The notes: generated from the letters alone by a model not told the origin. 64,000 bases of DNA from Patiria miniata (GCF_015706575.1 NW_024037074.1:5890001-5954000); one strand, 5' to 3'; positions 12,255-25,303 are shown, counted from the first letter of the stretch. Numbers and translations are program-made.

Positions 12255-13783
12255 AACAGAAGCACCAAGAGGAATATGTTTAAATTCTCTCACTTAGAAA
12301 AAAGTCACTCTCAATAACTCCCGAGTCTACATTCCCTTAAATATATTCATGTAGTCAGGTGTGAACTGAGCAGTTCCTTAGGCAAAAAAAAAATCACAAA
12401 AATTTTTGGCAATGTCTGCCTCCTGTGGCTATCACATTGAAAAACTGTCAAAAGTTTTATACTGGGAAGCTGCATTCTACACAAAATGTAATACTTTCTA
12501 CCTTATAGTCCCGAGGCTTTATCACACCATCCTTGCTGAAAGAATGACGTCCTCTTTCCACAGCGAAGAGCCATTACTTTCAGACATTTAATGACAGCCA
12601 AAGTGTGAACATATTTTGATCAGCTCCCCAAGATGGCCGTCATTAGAAAAATTATCTCTCGCCTCCCGAAGGGGGAAAACATTATCTCGCTCTGTCCTCC
12701 AGTTATGTCCAGACGCACACCCTGAACTGTTTCATCATTTAAGCACGTATTTCCTTTCCTGTCTAAATGATTTGATATGAACATGATAATGGAATATTAA
12801 TTATTGGCTTAAACTAGAAACAACAGTGTGTGTTTGTTGTTGGAGCTGCAAGGCAATTTAACTTGTCCGACAATCAACACAGCTGTTCTTTGTAACCGCA
12901 CTCCCCGCTACATCCCTCAATACAAAGAAATATCGTACGGTAATTATCTCTTATCAAAACGGTATAGTCATCAGTGCGATGGCTTTAATTTATCACGATA
13001 ACAGCACTGGCGCCATATGTTGTTGGTGTCCAATGCCCCGGGCTTCTGCGCCCGATTGGAAAAAGAATGTTCAGGATATTGTTTCACGTTCTGCCTGCAT
13101 GCATATGTTGGTTCCGAACAAACATCACAAATAAATGCCTATATTTGGTTCCAAGACTGGTGCAGGTTTTTAATGGGGTAGGAATTTGATTCGGGCAAAA
13201 AAATGTGCTATAAAAACGACAAGAAATTTGGAGTGAACTTGTTGAATGTGAAGTGAGTCCCAGTTGTTGTTACACATGTAGTACAAATATCTGGGTGCAC
13301 TCGTGCACGCACACTACTTCTTTACAAAGGCAGAGTTGGGGAAGAACACTGGGTGGGGCATTCAATTTCATTGTCCCTCACGCCTGGCGTTCACACATGG
13401 ATGCCAACAGTTCGTGCACATTCAGAAACTTAGTCGTGCGTACTTTTGCGCTGTGTGCAATGCGCAGGAACAGTGTGTCCCTGCAACTGGGGCTTTTCAA
13501 AAGTGGTAAAAAAAGCAATACTGTTAACGCATGGAAATCACATTGCATGAATAAATTAAGAGCTGATTTCTTCAACCAAATTTCATATGTAGGGTCTAAC
13601 TTTGCTAGAACGATGGAAAGTGAGGACATTCAGGCTGTCCGATTGGATAAGGGGTGCCAGAGGTTGAAGTCCTGTACTTTGGGAGAGGCAAACAGCTCAG
13701 GAGTAACTAACAATTGGAATGACAAATTGACATTGCGTTTTATGTAGGAAAACTTGAAAGGAAATTTCAATATTATTACTTTG
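12255..13783. other. no supported gene
   Basis: Holds a 164-codon plus-strand open frame (13253-13747) that I do not accept as a gene because it has no recognisable motif, no clear splice borders, and open antisense frames. Confidence 0.5.
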
Positions 13784-13860
13784 TTCAATTCAATTCAATA
13801 CAACATGTATTTATATCCAACCATGAACAAATTACAATTCATATAGCACGTACATTAAAG
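13780..13860 (-). mobile_element. possible 3' end of a non-LTR retrotransposon
   Basis: On the minus strand the sequence ends in TTGTATTGAATTGAATTGAA, a short iterated tail like those of CR1/L2-type LINEs, preceded by ATAAATACATG. AT-rich sequence up to about 14220 may belong to the same element. No reverse transcriptase frame survives, so this would be a heavily 5'-truncated copy. Confidence 0.35.
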
Positions 13861-15519
13861 GAAAATAAATATAAATTATGTACTGAGGAAAAACAAATAT
13901 ATGGAAAATTATCAATGAAAAAGCAATTAATTACAGCCATAATAAGCCTGAGCTTGTCAACAGCAGGTGCTGAACGAATACTGTGAACACTAAAAAGCAA
14001 TTAAATGCAACAATAAACATTCTTTAGTAGAACAATCATAAACACATAATTCTCAGTCCATAAAACTGCAGTTAAACAGGTAATTAATAATCAAGATTTA
14101 ACCACCAAAAGTTGGAACACAAAAAGGTAATGAGCAAATATGAGAGTTTAAATAAAAAGTACAGGCTAAATTATTACAAGGGAACAAAATAGGGTGGGTA
14201 TATGCATCATGGTGGTAAAAACTTGACCAAAATGGGCTCCGTCATGCACAATTAACTATCTGATTAACGGTTACAAAAGGAGAGTTGGGGGAGACCACTG
14301 GGACATTTGAATGCATATTGCTGACGGCGCTGGGCCTGATACTTTTACGAAGAGACGTAACAGGTTTTTGAAGATTCAGGGTGAAATTACTGGGTACTTT
14401 GTGCTAGATATGTGCGCAAAACGGTACACACATGGGTCTCTCGAGATTGGTTGCAAAGAGCAATCTACTGTTCTTGCATAGAGCCTATAGGTCTGATGCA
14501 TATGGACGGAGGTCTGCATTTTTTGGACCAAAATGGGACAAAGTGAAACAAAGTTCAAAAGTAACTTCACTCCTTTAATTGGGGTATACCCCGGGCAGTT
14601 ATTCAAATATCAGAAATGTCATCAGCAGATGTGCATGTATGTCAGCCTATAAGCTACAGGCGTGAATACATACATAGCAAGTGACGATAGGCCCACATAC
14701 ATGTAATTAACAACGGGAAATGAGACTTTCAAATGTACACAATGCAGCATGCTTGTAAATTTGCACAGAAACACAAGTTGATTTTGTTGTACCAGCACAT
14801 CCACATTGTACCACTTGTGCGGTATTTACTTTAAAGTGCACGAGGCATGTGAAACGCATCAACTTATATATGCGTGTAATATTATGCAGCTAGCAGCAAA
14901 AAATATATACAGTGAAAATAATCCTAGGTGACCTTTTATTTCTAGTCCAGGGAAAGATGAATATGACACATGTTTGGGTCCCATAGAAAAGTGCAAACGT
15001 AGTATATTTACAGGCCAAAAATTACTTGTTTTGCTGCAATGTGTTTCTGGGGGTGGTTTTATGTTTCTCTGTTGCGGTTTATTATTCCTATATTTTTTTA
15101 ACATTTAGCTTGTTTTTCCCCTTTGTTTAATTCACTCGATTGCAAAGTCGCTTTCTCTTCTCATGCCTGATTGCTGATTTGTGAGGTTACACGGCGGATT
15201 ACACGGAGGGGCGCCGAAAATGGAGGCAAAGCCTAGACATACAAGCGGGGCATATAATTGCTCATGTTGGTGAACATTTCTGTCTTTAAAGAGGTTTAAA
15301 AAAACAGTTGACAGCAGAAGAAACAGGGAAAAAAGACAAGACAAACCTCCTAAAAAATAATAATTTTTAACCGTTAAAATAGACTAGCCGGCTGTGCCCC
15401 CCTCTGGATCCACTATTACATGTATTATAAGTACGTGTTTATCGATCCCCCGGCCTATGCTTATAATTGTACCTTGATTTCTAGCCTGTATGTTTGTTTG
15501 TTAATCTTTCTGCCCATTT

Positions 15520-15558
15520 CTCTGTCTGTCTGTTGGTCTGTCAGTCTGCTTGCTAGAC
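15520..15558. repeat. degenerate (TCTG)n microsatellite
   Basis: Successive CTGT, CTGT, TGGT, CTGT, CAGT and CTGC tetramers. The opposite-strand counterpart type, ACAG/AGAC-rich, occurs at 29218-29262. Confidence 0.6.
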
Positions 15559-17653
15559 CATTTGCTAGATAACTACTCATATGTACTATTTGATTTTCAT
15601 GAGGTTGGTTGTTGTTTTTTTCACCATGAGGTTTGTGGGGTCTTTCCACAACTGTAGGCCTATGCCTGTACTTTTATCCAACGATCATACTGCTATAAGT
15701 TGTTTTTATGTCCCAATTATTACTACCCATTTCCTACAAATAAACTACACATTTGGCAACTATAATCTCAAAATAAAACCATAGGTGAGCTGGTACTAAG
15801 TGCACTGGGAACTCTTTCAACTGAATCCAGGGTTTTAATACAGCTCACCGTAAAATGTATAAGCACGTCAATCTTACAACAAGCTGGATTTAAATCGATG
15901 CCCATTTTGACACTGCCATCCAACAAAAACTGATTCAAAAAGGGAACATTTTCATAAGATTTGTTAAAATTAACCATAAAATGGCACAGAGTGTATTAAA
16001 TTTTGGACAAACAAAACAAAAACTTACCAATCTTGAGGGTTGACGGATCCTCTGCTTTGTATCAGACAAGCAGGAATAATATCCAACCAAGAGAATGATC
16101 TATCCGGCCAATGCCTTACAGAAGACAAGACATAATATCCAAAAGTAGGCCCCCCAAAAAGATGTGTAACACTCAAATTTCAGCCAGAAACATCTCACAA
16201 AAAGCACCAGGTGGGTAATCTGAGCGTGAAGGAGTCTAGGTGTTGATGCACTTATATCTTGCGTCCACTCTAAAGAATGGCTGTCCTTTCACCGCTGTAT
16301 CACATGTGGGAGTACCCCTCAGTCCCGGGCACTTTTACTATCATCCTTTTTTTGTACTGCCTTCTCGGACCGAGAGTAATTTGTATTCCAAATGTTGTGA
16401 TAACTCGCTCGTAGCTGGCACGTACGCTCTACGTTGGCTGTAACTCTCTCCACACTCACATGAGGCATCTATCCGAATGTCCCTCCTTTTTGTGCTGATT
16501 GCGGGGCCACTGTCAATCTGCCATCCAACAGCATTATGCCGTGAGCGGTGCCACTGATAATGGATGAGAGGAGCCACTGCTGGCTGTATGCACTATATAC
16601 GTGTACACTCGGAGCGGTCCAAAACCGGATACAAATTCCTATTCAAACTTTCAAACACTGGGATATTTTTCCGGGAGCAAATATACTCCCGACTTTTTAT
16701 ATCCGTCACATCCGAAAAGCTCCCATCAAAATATCGTCCTATTAAAACCAACCCACAACCTCCTTTTGACAATCACACTGGGCAAAGGTTGGGATAATAC
16801 CGCTGCTCCCCCTCTGGGGGAAATAGAACAGTCCGCTTCGCCATTGACCTTGTGAAAGTTTTCGGGCTGTACCATTTTTCTGATTCTGCATGGCAGAGCA
16901 CTTAACCATGGGTGAGAAAGGTGGGTGATGCAGATCTAATTGGCACACAATAACTTTGTATTATGACAGCGCAAGGTGCTGAGGTACGTGTTTTGTCAAC
17001 TGTAAAAAAATAAGATAACTCAATTCAACTAACCAAATAAACCATCTGATGCATGCATCACGCACTGTGCGCATACAAAGACGTTTGTATTTCTTTTGTT
17101 AGCCATTATACAGCATATCAATAATAGTTTTTAGACTAGCCTAATTTTTCTTTGTTCACTTGTTTAATTTAACGATCGATCACATCCCAAATTTAGGAAG
17201 GAATAACAACAGTTTTCTGTCTGCGCCTCCTAACCATGCTAAAGGTTCAGGTTCCTAATGCAGCGATCGAGTGACTTCCACGGAATGCCTTGAGCAAATT
17301 CTCTGAATGTCTGTTATGATTGGAAAATCATGCATGTGGCATAAGCAGAAGGCTTGAGTGGCAAATTAGAAAGAAGACCAAGATGCATGTACAAATACAA
17401 ACACTGCAGATCTCTTTAAATTTCCCACAGCGAGCCAACTAGTGAGCAATTCCAACTTGTTATGGAAGAAATCGTAATGTCCGTGATGTTTTTATTAGGG
17501 AGCAGAGATATGATCCAAAAGTCCTAGTACGTAATCTCCTGGACCACGACTGGGTGATGGATGTATAAGATTTGAGAAATAAATTTCAGGTTTATTCACT
17601 GAGCTCTTATCAAAGACATTACATTTTTTTTCCTTACGGTAAAATTGCACCAA

Positions 17654-17687
17654 TACTAAAAAGTACCATGTACTAAAAAGTACCATG
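17654..17687. repeat. 17-bp perfect tandem duplication
   Basis: TACTAAAAAGTACCATG occurs twice head to tail with no mismatch. It could be a recent slippage event or a solo target-site duplication. Confidence 0.85.
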
Positions 17688-18710
17688 GATGAATCCCGAT
17701 CCTGTGTGATGATTTTGAGACATTAATTTCATCAATGTCAGTTCGAACTTATCAATAACATTTTACTTCCAAAGATATTCTAAGTGTCGGATGTTAACTA
17801 TATTCCACCTCTCGTTCCAAATCGGACAAGACACTGCCATTTGAACTAGAATTACTCACAGCTAAAGGTACATGCAATTGCAGTCCCTCGAGGTACTGGG
17901 CTCGTAAAAGGCATGGGAAATAATAGGTGACATCCTCAGAAGAAACAAATTATATCCACGTTTGTCTAGAGCTACAGATAATGAGTTACAGGAAACAGGT
18001 TCCGAAGGAATACTCAATTAAAAATATTATAACAGGAAGAAAAAAGAACTTACAAATCGAAGTCTACAGAAGTAATGCCTCCAAAGCATCTCTACGTTCT
18101 GCTGTGAATGAATTCAGTTTTGGTTTGTCTGCGTTCCAAGTGTATAGGTCATTGTATACATGCAGTAGATGTGGCCGTTTAAAATAACGCAAGCCAAATT
18201 CATGTGCCGTGCAAACGTCGGCCACGCTCAATCAATTTGGCTGTCTCCAGTTCATTTCCTCCGAACCCGAGTTAAGTAAGGACGGCCTGGACAGGACTGG
18301 AAATTCTTGGTATGGACATATTTAACCCGGCACACATTATTGAGTATTGAAATGCCCAGGGTAAGGCAAAAAAAAATAGGAAAATAATGAGTTAAAGCTG
18401 CAAAAGCAATTTTAACGAGGTTGAATTTTGGCAGCGATCAGGTGACATGATGGGAGCTTAATTTTGTTATATTTGGAAAGCTATACACAAAGCACATTGG
18501 AGATACACACAGAATGAGAGCCACAGATGAAAGGTGTTATAATGGAGAAAATGTGGAGAGGTAAACAAAGTCGAAACAAGATGCTAATAAGTTACAGTAA
18601 ATCCAAGAATTACATCTCATTTATTGAATTCCTGATGTTTTACATATGAAAGCAATGGATGCCACAGAAGGCAATGTACTCAGACTATGCAATGGCAGGT
18701 ATGTAGCCAG

Positions 18711-18796
18711 GGGAGGGTTAGGTGAGGGTAGGAGGGGGGGGGTAGTGAGGTTTTTTTTTTGGGGGGGGGAAGGGAATTAGTTGTGGGGGGGGGGTG
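18711..18796 (+). repeat. G-rich tract with quadruplex potential
   Basis: The plus strand carries many separated G-runs of three or more (GGGGAGGG, GAGGG, runs of 8-10 G), broken by a T-run. Four or more G-runs within about 30 bases meet the usual sequence pattern for an intramolecular G-quadruplex. Structure is inferred only from sequence. Confidence 0.6.
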
Positions 18797-19275
18797 AACC
18801 ATCCACCCCAAATTGGTGATAGTTCCATTGTCAAAGGGCCCATGCAATATCATTTTTTGGAAAAGCACCTTTGCATCTCATTTAACCCTATTTTTAATTC
18901 TCGTTTTACCATTTCAAGGGTACATGTACTTTGGCATCTTTTTGCTTTTATGCTGATGCCAATTTCCATATCCATGAGCAGAATGTAATTTTAAGCCAGA
19001 AACCTCAATGTTAAAGCTGTTTTAGCACCAAAAGTTGCCAGAAGTTTGGATATTTCGCTGTCGTAGATTTTCTTTTCTTTGATGATTTGTCGTTGTGTCG
19101 GGGCATGACAGTAAGCCAGTGAGCAAACTTTCCTCACAAACATATTCAATAAGCAAATTTTTCGGTTCACAATTTGAACACAAAACCCCTGAACTGAACA
19201 GTGTCTTCCTGAAATGACATCACAGCAACAGTGCCCTTCATTGTCCAGAAAAGTATGGACAATTTCAAATGTTTA

Positions 19276-19325
19276 AAATTTAAAAGTGCACTTTTCAATT
19301 TAAATTTAAAAGTGCACTTTTCAAT
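19276..19325. repeat. 26-bp tandem duplication containing the AAAAGTGCACTTTT palindrome
   Basis: The palindrome AAAAGTGCACTTTT lies at 19282-19295 and 19308-19321, each within an AATTTAAAAGTGCACTTTTC unit. The outer bases match those of the larger palindromes at 440-465 and 55614-55637. Confidence 0.85.
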
Positions 19326-20186
19326 AAATTTAACCAAAAAGGGAAGTCAAATATATTTCATATATTTACCAGGAGTAGAAAGTTGCACAAAACATGCTCC
19401 TAAGAAAATTCACTTCATGGACCCTTAAGGTGATTGTCCATCTTCATCAAAGGGAAAAAAGTCCAGCAAGTCCAGCATGAGAAACTAAAGGTCCATCTAG
19501 TATTCAAAAAAACCCAGCACAAAACAAGTTCCCCTTATTTGTTACAAAAACACCCTCCCTTCGCACCAGGTCTTGCAGTGAGTCCAAAAAAGCAACACAT
19601 TTCAAGGGCAAGTTTACAACAATACAAGAATGTGTACAAATGATTTGCAGATATGGCCATAGAGCTTGGGAAAGACAAAATATGAACAGACACGAATAGG
19701 CCTAAGCCTTTTCTGGAAGTCTCCGGAAAACTGCACGTGAGTGCTCACTGTTTAAAGAATCTAGTTTTCACAGTACAAACGCACATCTAATGGCACCTAA
19801 TGTTGACCCATTAGGCGGGCTGAGTCGCGGGATCGGTTATCAAATTGAAATTTATTTCGTCTCTGCGTTGGGTTTCCATTCCCTGTCGGTGTGTGCCTCG
19901 ACTTTCACCATCTTCAAGATCCTGGAGATGGAGGAGGGGGAGGGAGAGCACTGAGAAACGGAGATATCTGATAGGTAGAGAGGATGCAACGGCCTGGAGA
20001 TATCATACTTTCTGGAATCTGATGGCTGGAAAGCGAAATGGCTACGTCGCCGGGATACCGTGGACTATCAACACGGTGTTTTTACGTTCTGAGGGCAGGA
20101 ATCGAACATGCTGGTACAGTTGATGTGTGAATTAATTGGCATTTCGGGTGCATAACAGTGTTCGTGACATCAGGGATGCGATCTAC

Positions 20187-20432
20187 AGTAAAAAAGTAGA
20201 GTCTGTCACAAGCCAATATGACCCATCAGGCTGGCGTTTATCTCTGGTCTTCTTTGCATGAAATGACTGAGAATATTTCTATTCCCCCTGGATGGGATGC
20301 GATGAGGAGTAACCATGGACTGGCCAGTCCTTCGCAGGTTACTCCCCAGCTAATGCCAGTACCCATTTATACTCCTGGGTGGAGAGAGGCAAGTGGGGGT
20401 GAAGTGGCTTGTCCAAGGACACAACATATTGA
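20187..20432 (-). mobile_element. SINE family A, copy 2 (head lost)
   Basis: It aligns with copy 1 through the tail and central domains, including CATTTATACTCCTGGGTGG and GTCCAAGGACACAA. It stops before the tRNA-like head, where sequence without a B box begins (about 20433). A stretch of about 26 bases around 20309-20332 (GAGGAGTAACCATGGACTGG) is absent from copies 1 and 3. Losing the head fits the 5' truncation expected of retroposons. Confidence 0.75.
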
Positions 20433-20517
20433 ATACACCTGCAATTGAATAACCCTGCAAATCTGCGGTGTAAATTTAACACCAGTAGTAAAGGATTTTA
20501 CACCATTGGTCCTATAG

Positions 20518-20807
20518 AAGTGGTAAAATCTGTCACGAGCCAATGTGCCCATCAGGCCAGCGTTTATCTCCAGTTTCAGTAGCATGAAACGACTGAGAAT
20601 ATTTCTATTTCCCCTGGATGGGATGCCAGTCCATCGCAGGTTACTCCCCAGCTAATGCCGGTACCTATTTATACTCCTGGATGGAGAGAGGCAAGTGGGT
20701 TCCAAGTAGCTTGCCCAAGGACACAACATATGACCAGCAGCTGGATTCGAACCCCTGACCCTCTGATCATGAGTCACGAACCCTAATCACTAGGCCATAC
20801 TCCATTC
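20518..20807 (-). mobile_element. SINE family A, copy 3 (full head)
   Basis: On the minus strand it has TGGCCTAGTGATTAGGG as A box region and GGGGTTCGAATCC as B box region. The same central and tail domains as copy 1 follow. It lies only about 85 bases from copy 2 in the same orientation, so the pair could reflect two insertions or a local duplication. No clear target-site duplication was seen. Confidence 0.8.
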
Positions 20808-22254
20808 TGATGGGATCTATGGCCCGTATCAATTCAGCCAGAATGAGGACCCAGAACAAGTACTGAACACCCTGTTTAGACCAGGTCTGCAAAACAATTT
20901 ATCACAATTTCAAACTTTAATGCATAAAATATTACAAGAATGTTTTATCTGAGCAGTTGTTTACTTCTCCGCAGCTCCAGAATCGAGGCACATTACAGTG
21001 ACTGTAAGAACTCCATTTCCCATAATTGGAGCTCAATCAGACTTCCTATACGTACCTATATGTGGTTTTATGAGCCTGAATTTGCAAGGCGTCACTCTAG
21101 AAACCCGCAATTCAAAATCTGGTAGAACCATTGAAAAGTTGAGATCAGTTTTGATAGGATGTTAACGTACTTGGTGACTGACAGGGATCCAAATTCTATT
21201 CCTCTGGGGATTTGGTGAAAAAAACAAGGGTCCTGATGATGAACAGTCAATGTGTACAGTGCCAGAATTTTTGGAGATTAGGGTGTAGGACATGGTTATA
21301 TAGAGATGAAAAGGCCTTGAAATCAACTCTGTTGTTTAAATTACTGTGTGATGTAACCTTAACAGTGCTGAATCCTCAAATTTGAAAATAAATGGTTTCG
21401 GGTTAATTCACTAGAGACAAATTAATGATCTTTGATAACACCATGCACAGAATAAATTATTTCTGTATAAAAAAATCACTGCCAGAGACGAGACAATCTA
21501 AAGTGTAAAATGTCCCATTTAGACACAGAGTTACATTGAAGTTCCCCAAAATTAACTACCATAGCTGCCACTATATGATATATATGGACTTTCCAGACCC
21601 AAACAATCATGGCCAAATTTGACGTAACACCTGCCAACTCGTTTCTACATCTTTTCTATTTTTAGAACTTATTGGAATAGGTAAGCAAATCGACTTTCCA
21701 AAATGAGTCACAAAAAGGCAAATCTAATTCTTGAGCTCAACACACACACAAATGGAATATTTTGTCAATTAAAAAAAAAAAAGTACATCATTATTATAAT
21801 TTTTTTTCAATTGATTTTTATTATCTAAATACCAAAAACTGTGCATATTTTTCTAGTGCAGAAAAACACCTACCAGCAAAAAAACAAAATGTCCTTAGGA
21901 TTCGGTCTCAATTTACAAAGACCTGCTGACATTTTGGATCAGTTATTGCTTGTATCCTTTGACATCCTGATTCCTGTCAGTCTTAATTTACAAACTCGGG
22001 TGAGAAGGTGACTCCTGAAATATGACAAGTAAACGACCTCGGCTGTAAGTCAATATCAGCCTTGTTTACTGGCAACACATGGAGAAGTGGTTACCCAACT
22101 TGTTTAGGAACAACTTGGTAACGATGGGTTTCCGGTCGGTTGGTCTGAGGGAGGGAGGGGCGGTAGATCAGCAGGTTGTGGCATAGTCTTGATTCAAGAC
22201 TGGAATTTTGTTGTTCATTCCTGATAAGCGTGGTACATCTACCAAGGTAAAATG
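20808..22254. other. no supported gene
   Basis: AT-rich sequence with A- and T-runs near 21770-21810 and short open frames only. Confidence 0.5.
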
Positions 22255-22790
22255 GGTTTTCCCGGCCAATTTCCTAAAATGTTCATTCACTTCTAAAAAT
22301 TGGTCATCCATTTTCGTCTGAATTTGAGAATCGCTCTGAACACGCGTTTCATTATCGCTACGAGAGCATTCAATTCCATATCAGTTCAATCAATTAAGTG
22401 ATTGAGCAGCACATATGCTCAGTCATATTCGTTTACAAGATTTCCTTTCCGCTTTTAGAGGGGGATTTCAAGTATTGGTCATTCTATTTTACTTTTAGTT
22501 TGATGTTAAGTGATGCAATCTGCTATTTTGAATGAGAAAAACGTACTTTTGATTGCACGTTCACGAAATTGTATGCCAGAACTCTGCGCTAAAAGGTATG
22601 CTTGCGTAAATTAGTGCACAGGTAACGGAATTGGACGTCTGTTTCTCAAAACCGAATGCAGGTACAATGAAAACAATTGAACTTTCGTTGCATTGAAATG
22701 GGATTAAAGACGTGCATTCAAATTCAGACGAAAACGAATGACCGATTTTGAGAAGTGAATGAACATTTTAGGAAATTGGCCGGGAAAACC
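22255..22790. mobile_element. 536-bp element with 73-bp terminal inverted repeats
   Basis: The first 73 bases (22255-22327, starting GGTTTTCCCGGCCAATTTCC) match the reverse complement of the last 73 (22718-22790) with about 4 mismatches. Such long, well-kept inverted ends with a short non-coding centre mark a non-autonomous DNA transposon. The flanks show no obvious target-site duplication, so the superfamily is not assigned. A 17-bp exact piece of its end recurs alone near 46548. Confidence 0.8.
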
Positions 22791-22982
22791 TATAGTATAC
22801 AAATAATGAATGTTTATGAGTGCAATGGTAAGAATAAGTTCATGAAGTAAAAAAAATTTCATGAAGAGATAGGTGGAATGTTCCATCCCACGAGCTGAAA
22901 ATGGAACATTCAATCTGTCACCTCAGGAAATTTAATTCTTTCCATTGCATGAATGTGAAATATATTCATTATTTGTTTTATA

Positions 22983-23145
22983 CAACACCTGAATAAATCC
23001 TCGTCATCTGATTGGTCAGAGCCACCAATCATGTGACTGTGCAATGGAACTTCTATTTACCATGGACCATGGGTTGGGACAAATAATTCACTGACATGTG
23101 ATCAACGACCCACCAATCAGATGACGGGGATTCATTCAGGTGTTG
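22983..23145. mobile_element. 163-bp MITE flanked by TA
   Basis: The left end CAACACCTGAATAAATCCTC and the right end (reverse complement CAACACCTGAATGAATCCCC) form inverted repeats of about 35 bp that continue through GTCATCTGATTGGT. TA dinucleotides lie directly outside both ends (22981-22982, 23146-23147), as expected for Tc1/mariner-type insertion. There is no coding capacity. It sits 192 bp from the previous element and 29 bp from the next inverted repeat. Confidence 0.75.
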
Positions 23146-23174
23146 TAAGGACACTATCAACAAGATGTAATTCT

Positions 23175-25303
23175 AAGCATACCTCATGTGCACTTTATTC
23201 AAGCTATTTGCAAAATCGCTCCAAGCAAGCTTCTAAAAGCTACTCTTGGCAAAGGGCTAGATAGAAGAAAAATATGACACCCCCCACAACAACAAAATCA
23301 AGAAAGCTGGCTGTAGGAGTTGATATTCCTCTTAAAAACAGGCTAGATTATAGAATGGAGGGAAACACACATAGGCTTGAGTTCCAAAGAGATACAACAT
23401 GTGGGAAAAAAGCTATTAGAGTAGCTCTTTGTTCTTACATCTCGGCACAGCTAGAGTGTATGGGTGAGAGGAAGCAGAGAGCCTGGTTGCACGCTCAAAC
23501 ACCCTGACAGGAGGAACCAAGTCAAACAAACTGATGGAACAACTTGCATGCCTGATTATAGTAGCTTTTTGTTCTACATCTCGGCACAGCTATAGTGTAT
23601 GGGTGAGAGGAAGCAGAGAGCCTGGTTGCACGCTCAAACACCCTGACAGGAGGAACCAAGTCAAACAATCTGATGGAACAACTTGCATGCCTGATTATAG
23701 TAGCTCTTGGTTCTACATCTCGGCACAGCTAGAGTGCATGGGTGAGAGGAAGCAGAGAGCCTGGTTGCACGCTCAAACACCCTGACAGGAGGAACCAAGT
23801 CAAACAAACTGATGGAACAACTTGCATGCCTGATTATAGTAGTTCTTTGTTCTACATCTCGGCACAGCTATAGTGTATGGGTGAGAGGAAGCAGAGAGCC
23901 TGGTTGCACGCTCAAACACCCTGACAGGAGGAACCAAGTCAAACAATCTGATGGAACAACTTGCATGCCTGATTATAGTAGCTCTTGGTTCTACATCTCG
24001 GCACAGCTAGAGTGTATGGGTGAGAGGAAGCAGAGAGCCTGGTTGCACGCTCAAACACCCTGACAGGAGGAACCAAGTCAAACAATCTGATGGAACAACT
24101 TGCATGCCTGATTATAGTAGTTCTTTGTTCTACATCTCGGCACAGCTAGAGTGTATGGCTGAGAGGAAGCAGAGAGCCTGGTTGCACGCTCAAACACCCT
24201 GACACGAGGAACCAAGTCAAGCAAACTGGTGGAACAACTTGCATGCCTGATTATAGTAGCTCTTGGTTCTACATCTCGGCACAGCTAGAGTGTATGGGTG
24301 AGAGGAAGCAGAGAGCCTGGTTGCACGCTCAAACACCCTGACACGAGGAACCAAGTCAAGCAAACTGGTGGAACAACTTGCATGCCTGATTATAGTAGCT
24401 CTTTGTTCTACATCTCGGCACAGCTAGAGTGCATGGGTGAGAGGAAGCAGAGAGCCTGGTTGCATGCTCAAACACCCTGACAGGAGGAACCAAGTCAAAC
24501 AAACTGATGGAACAATTTGCATGCCTGATTATAGTAGCTCTTGGTTCTACATCTCGGCACAGCTAGAGTGTATGGGTGAGAGGAAGCAGAGAGCCTGGTT
24601 GCATGCTCAAACACCCTGACAGGAGCAACCAAGTCAAACAAACTGATGGAACAACTTGCATGCCTGATTATAGTAGCTCTTGGTTCTACATCTCGGCACA
24701 GCTAGAGTGTATGGGTGAGAGGAAGCAGAGAGCCTGGTTGCATGCTCAAACACCCTGACAGGAGCAACCAAGTCAAACAAACTGATGGAACAACTTGCAT
24801 GCCTGATTATAGTAGCTCTTTGTTCCACATCTCGGCACAGCTAGAGTGTATGGGTGAGAGGAAGCAGAGAGCCTGGTTGCATGCTCAAACACCCTGACAG
24901 GAGCAACCAAGTCAAACAAACTGATGGAACAACTTGCATGCCTGATTATAGTAGCTCTTTGTTCTACATCTCGGCACAGCTAGAGTGTATGGGTGAGAGG
25001 AAGCAGAGAGCCTGGTTGCACGCTCAAACACCCTGACAGGAGCAACCAAGTCAAACAAACTGATGGAACAACTTGCATGCCTGATTATAGTAGCTCTTGG
25101 TTCTACATCTCGGCACAGCTAGAGTGTATGGGTGAGAGGAAGCAGAGAGCCTGGTTGCACGCTCAAACACCCTGACAGGAGGAACCAAGTCAAACAAACT
25201 GGTGGAGCAATTTCCATGGCAACATCTGTAGAATAGACTAAGGGTGGCTACAGACCTACGGTGGGAAAGGGTTGAATAAGGCCTGCGCATGAGGTATATG
25301 CTT
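23175..25303. mobile_element. possible composite element: tandem array between imperfect inverted repeats
   Basis: The left segment AAGCATACCTCATGTGCA plus CTTTATTCAA (about 23175-23203) matches the reverse complement of 25273-25303, allowing two 2-base gaps and about two mismatches. The 13-copy 139-bp array lies between. Elements with a tandem-repeat core inside unique flanks are known in marine invertebrates (Helitron-related pearl/Tsp types). Here inverted outer segments are seen, so the class is uncertain. Left of the array, 23270-23410 holds an open frame with no recognised motif. Confidence 0.5.
23414..25221 (+). repeat. satellite-like array, 13 x 139 bp
   Basis: The period is exactly 139 bases, measured on GCCTGGTTGCA from 23481 to 25149 (12 intervals). 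Each unit contains CATCTCGGCACAGCTA, GAGAGGAAGCAGAGAGCC, CTCAAACACCCTGACA and CTTGCATGCCTGATTATAG. Copies are nearly identical and variants cluster. For example GACACGAGG occurs in two neighbouring units and GACAGGAGCAACC in a run of later units, as expected if neighbours were duplicated recently. Because 139 is not a multiple of 3, reading frames drift from copy to copy. The many repeated 60- to 83-codon frames here are by-products, not genes. Confidence 0.95.

Larger units (their letters stand above)
13861..18710. other. long stretch with little recognisable content
   Basis: AT-rich DNA. It holds a degenerate TCTG-rich tract at about 15520-15558, a 17-bp tandem duplication at 17654-17687, and one weak minus-strand micro-exon candidate (16028-16051, between an acceptor ending AAAGCAG and a donor GTAAGT). 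No coding region is supported. Confidence 0.5.

Noticed and set aside
13253-13747. 164-codon plus-strand open frame, the longest single frame outside repeats apart from one in a T-run
   Set aside because: It has no motif, signal or repeat that I recognise, no splice borders, and antisense frames over the same bases are also open. Length alone is not convincing in 64 kb searched in six frames.
23414-25221. CRISPR-like regular array
   Set aside because: Units are 139 bp with no short repeat/variable spacer alternation, and the setting is eukaryotic.
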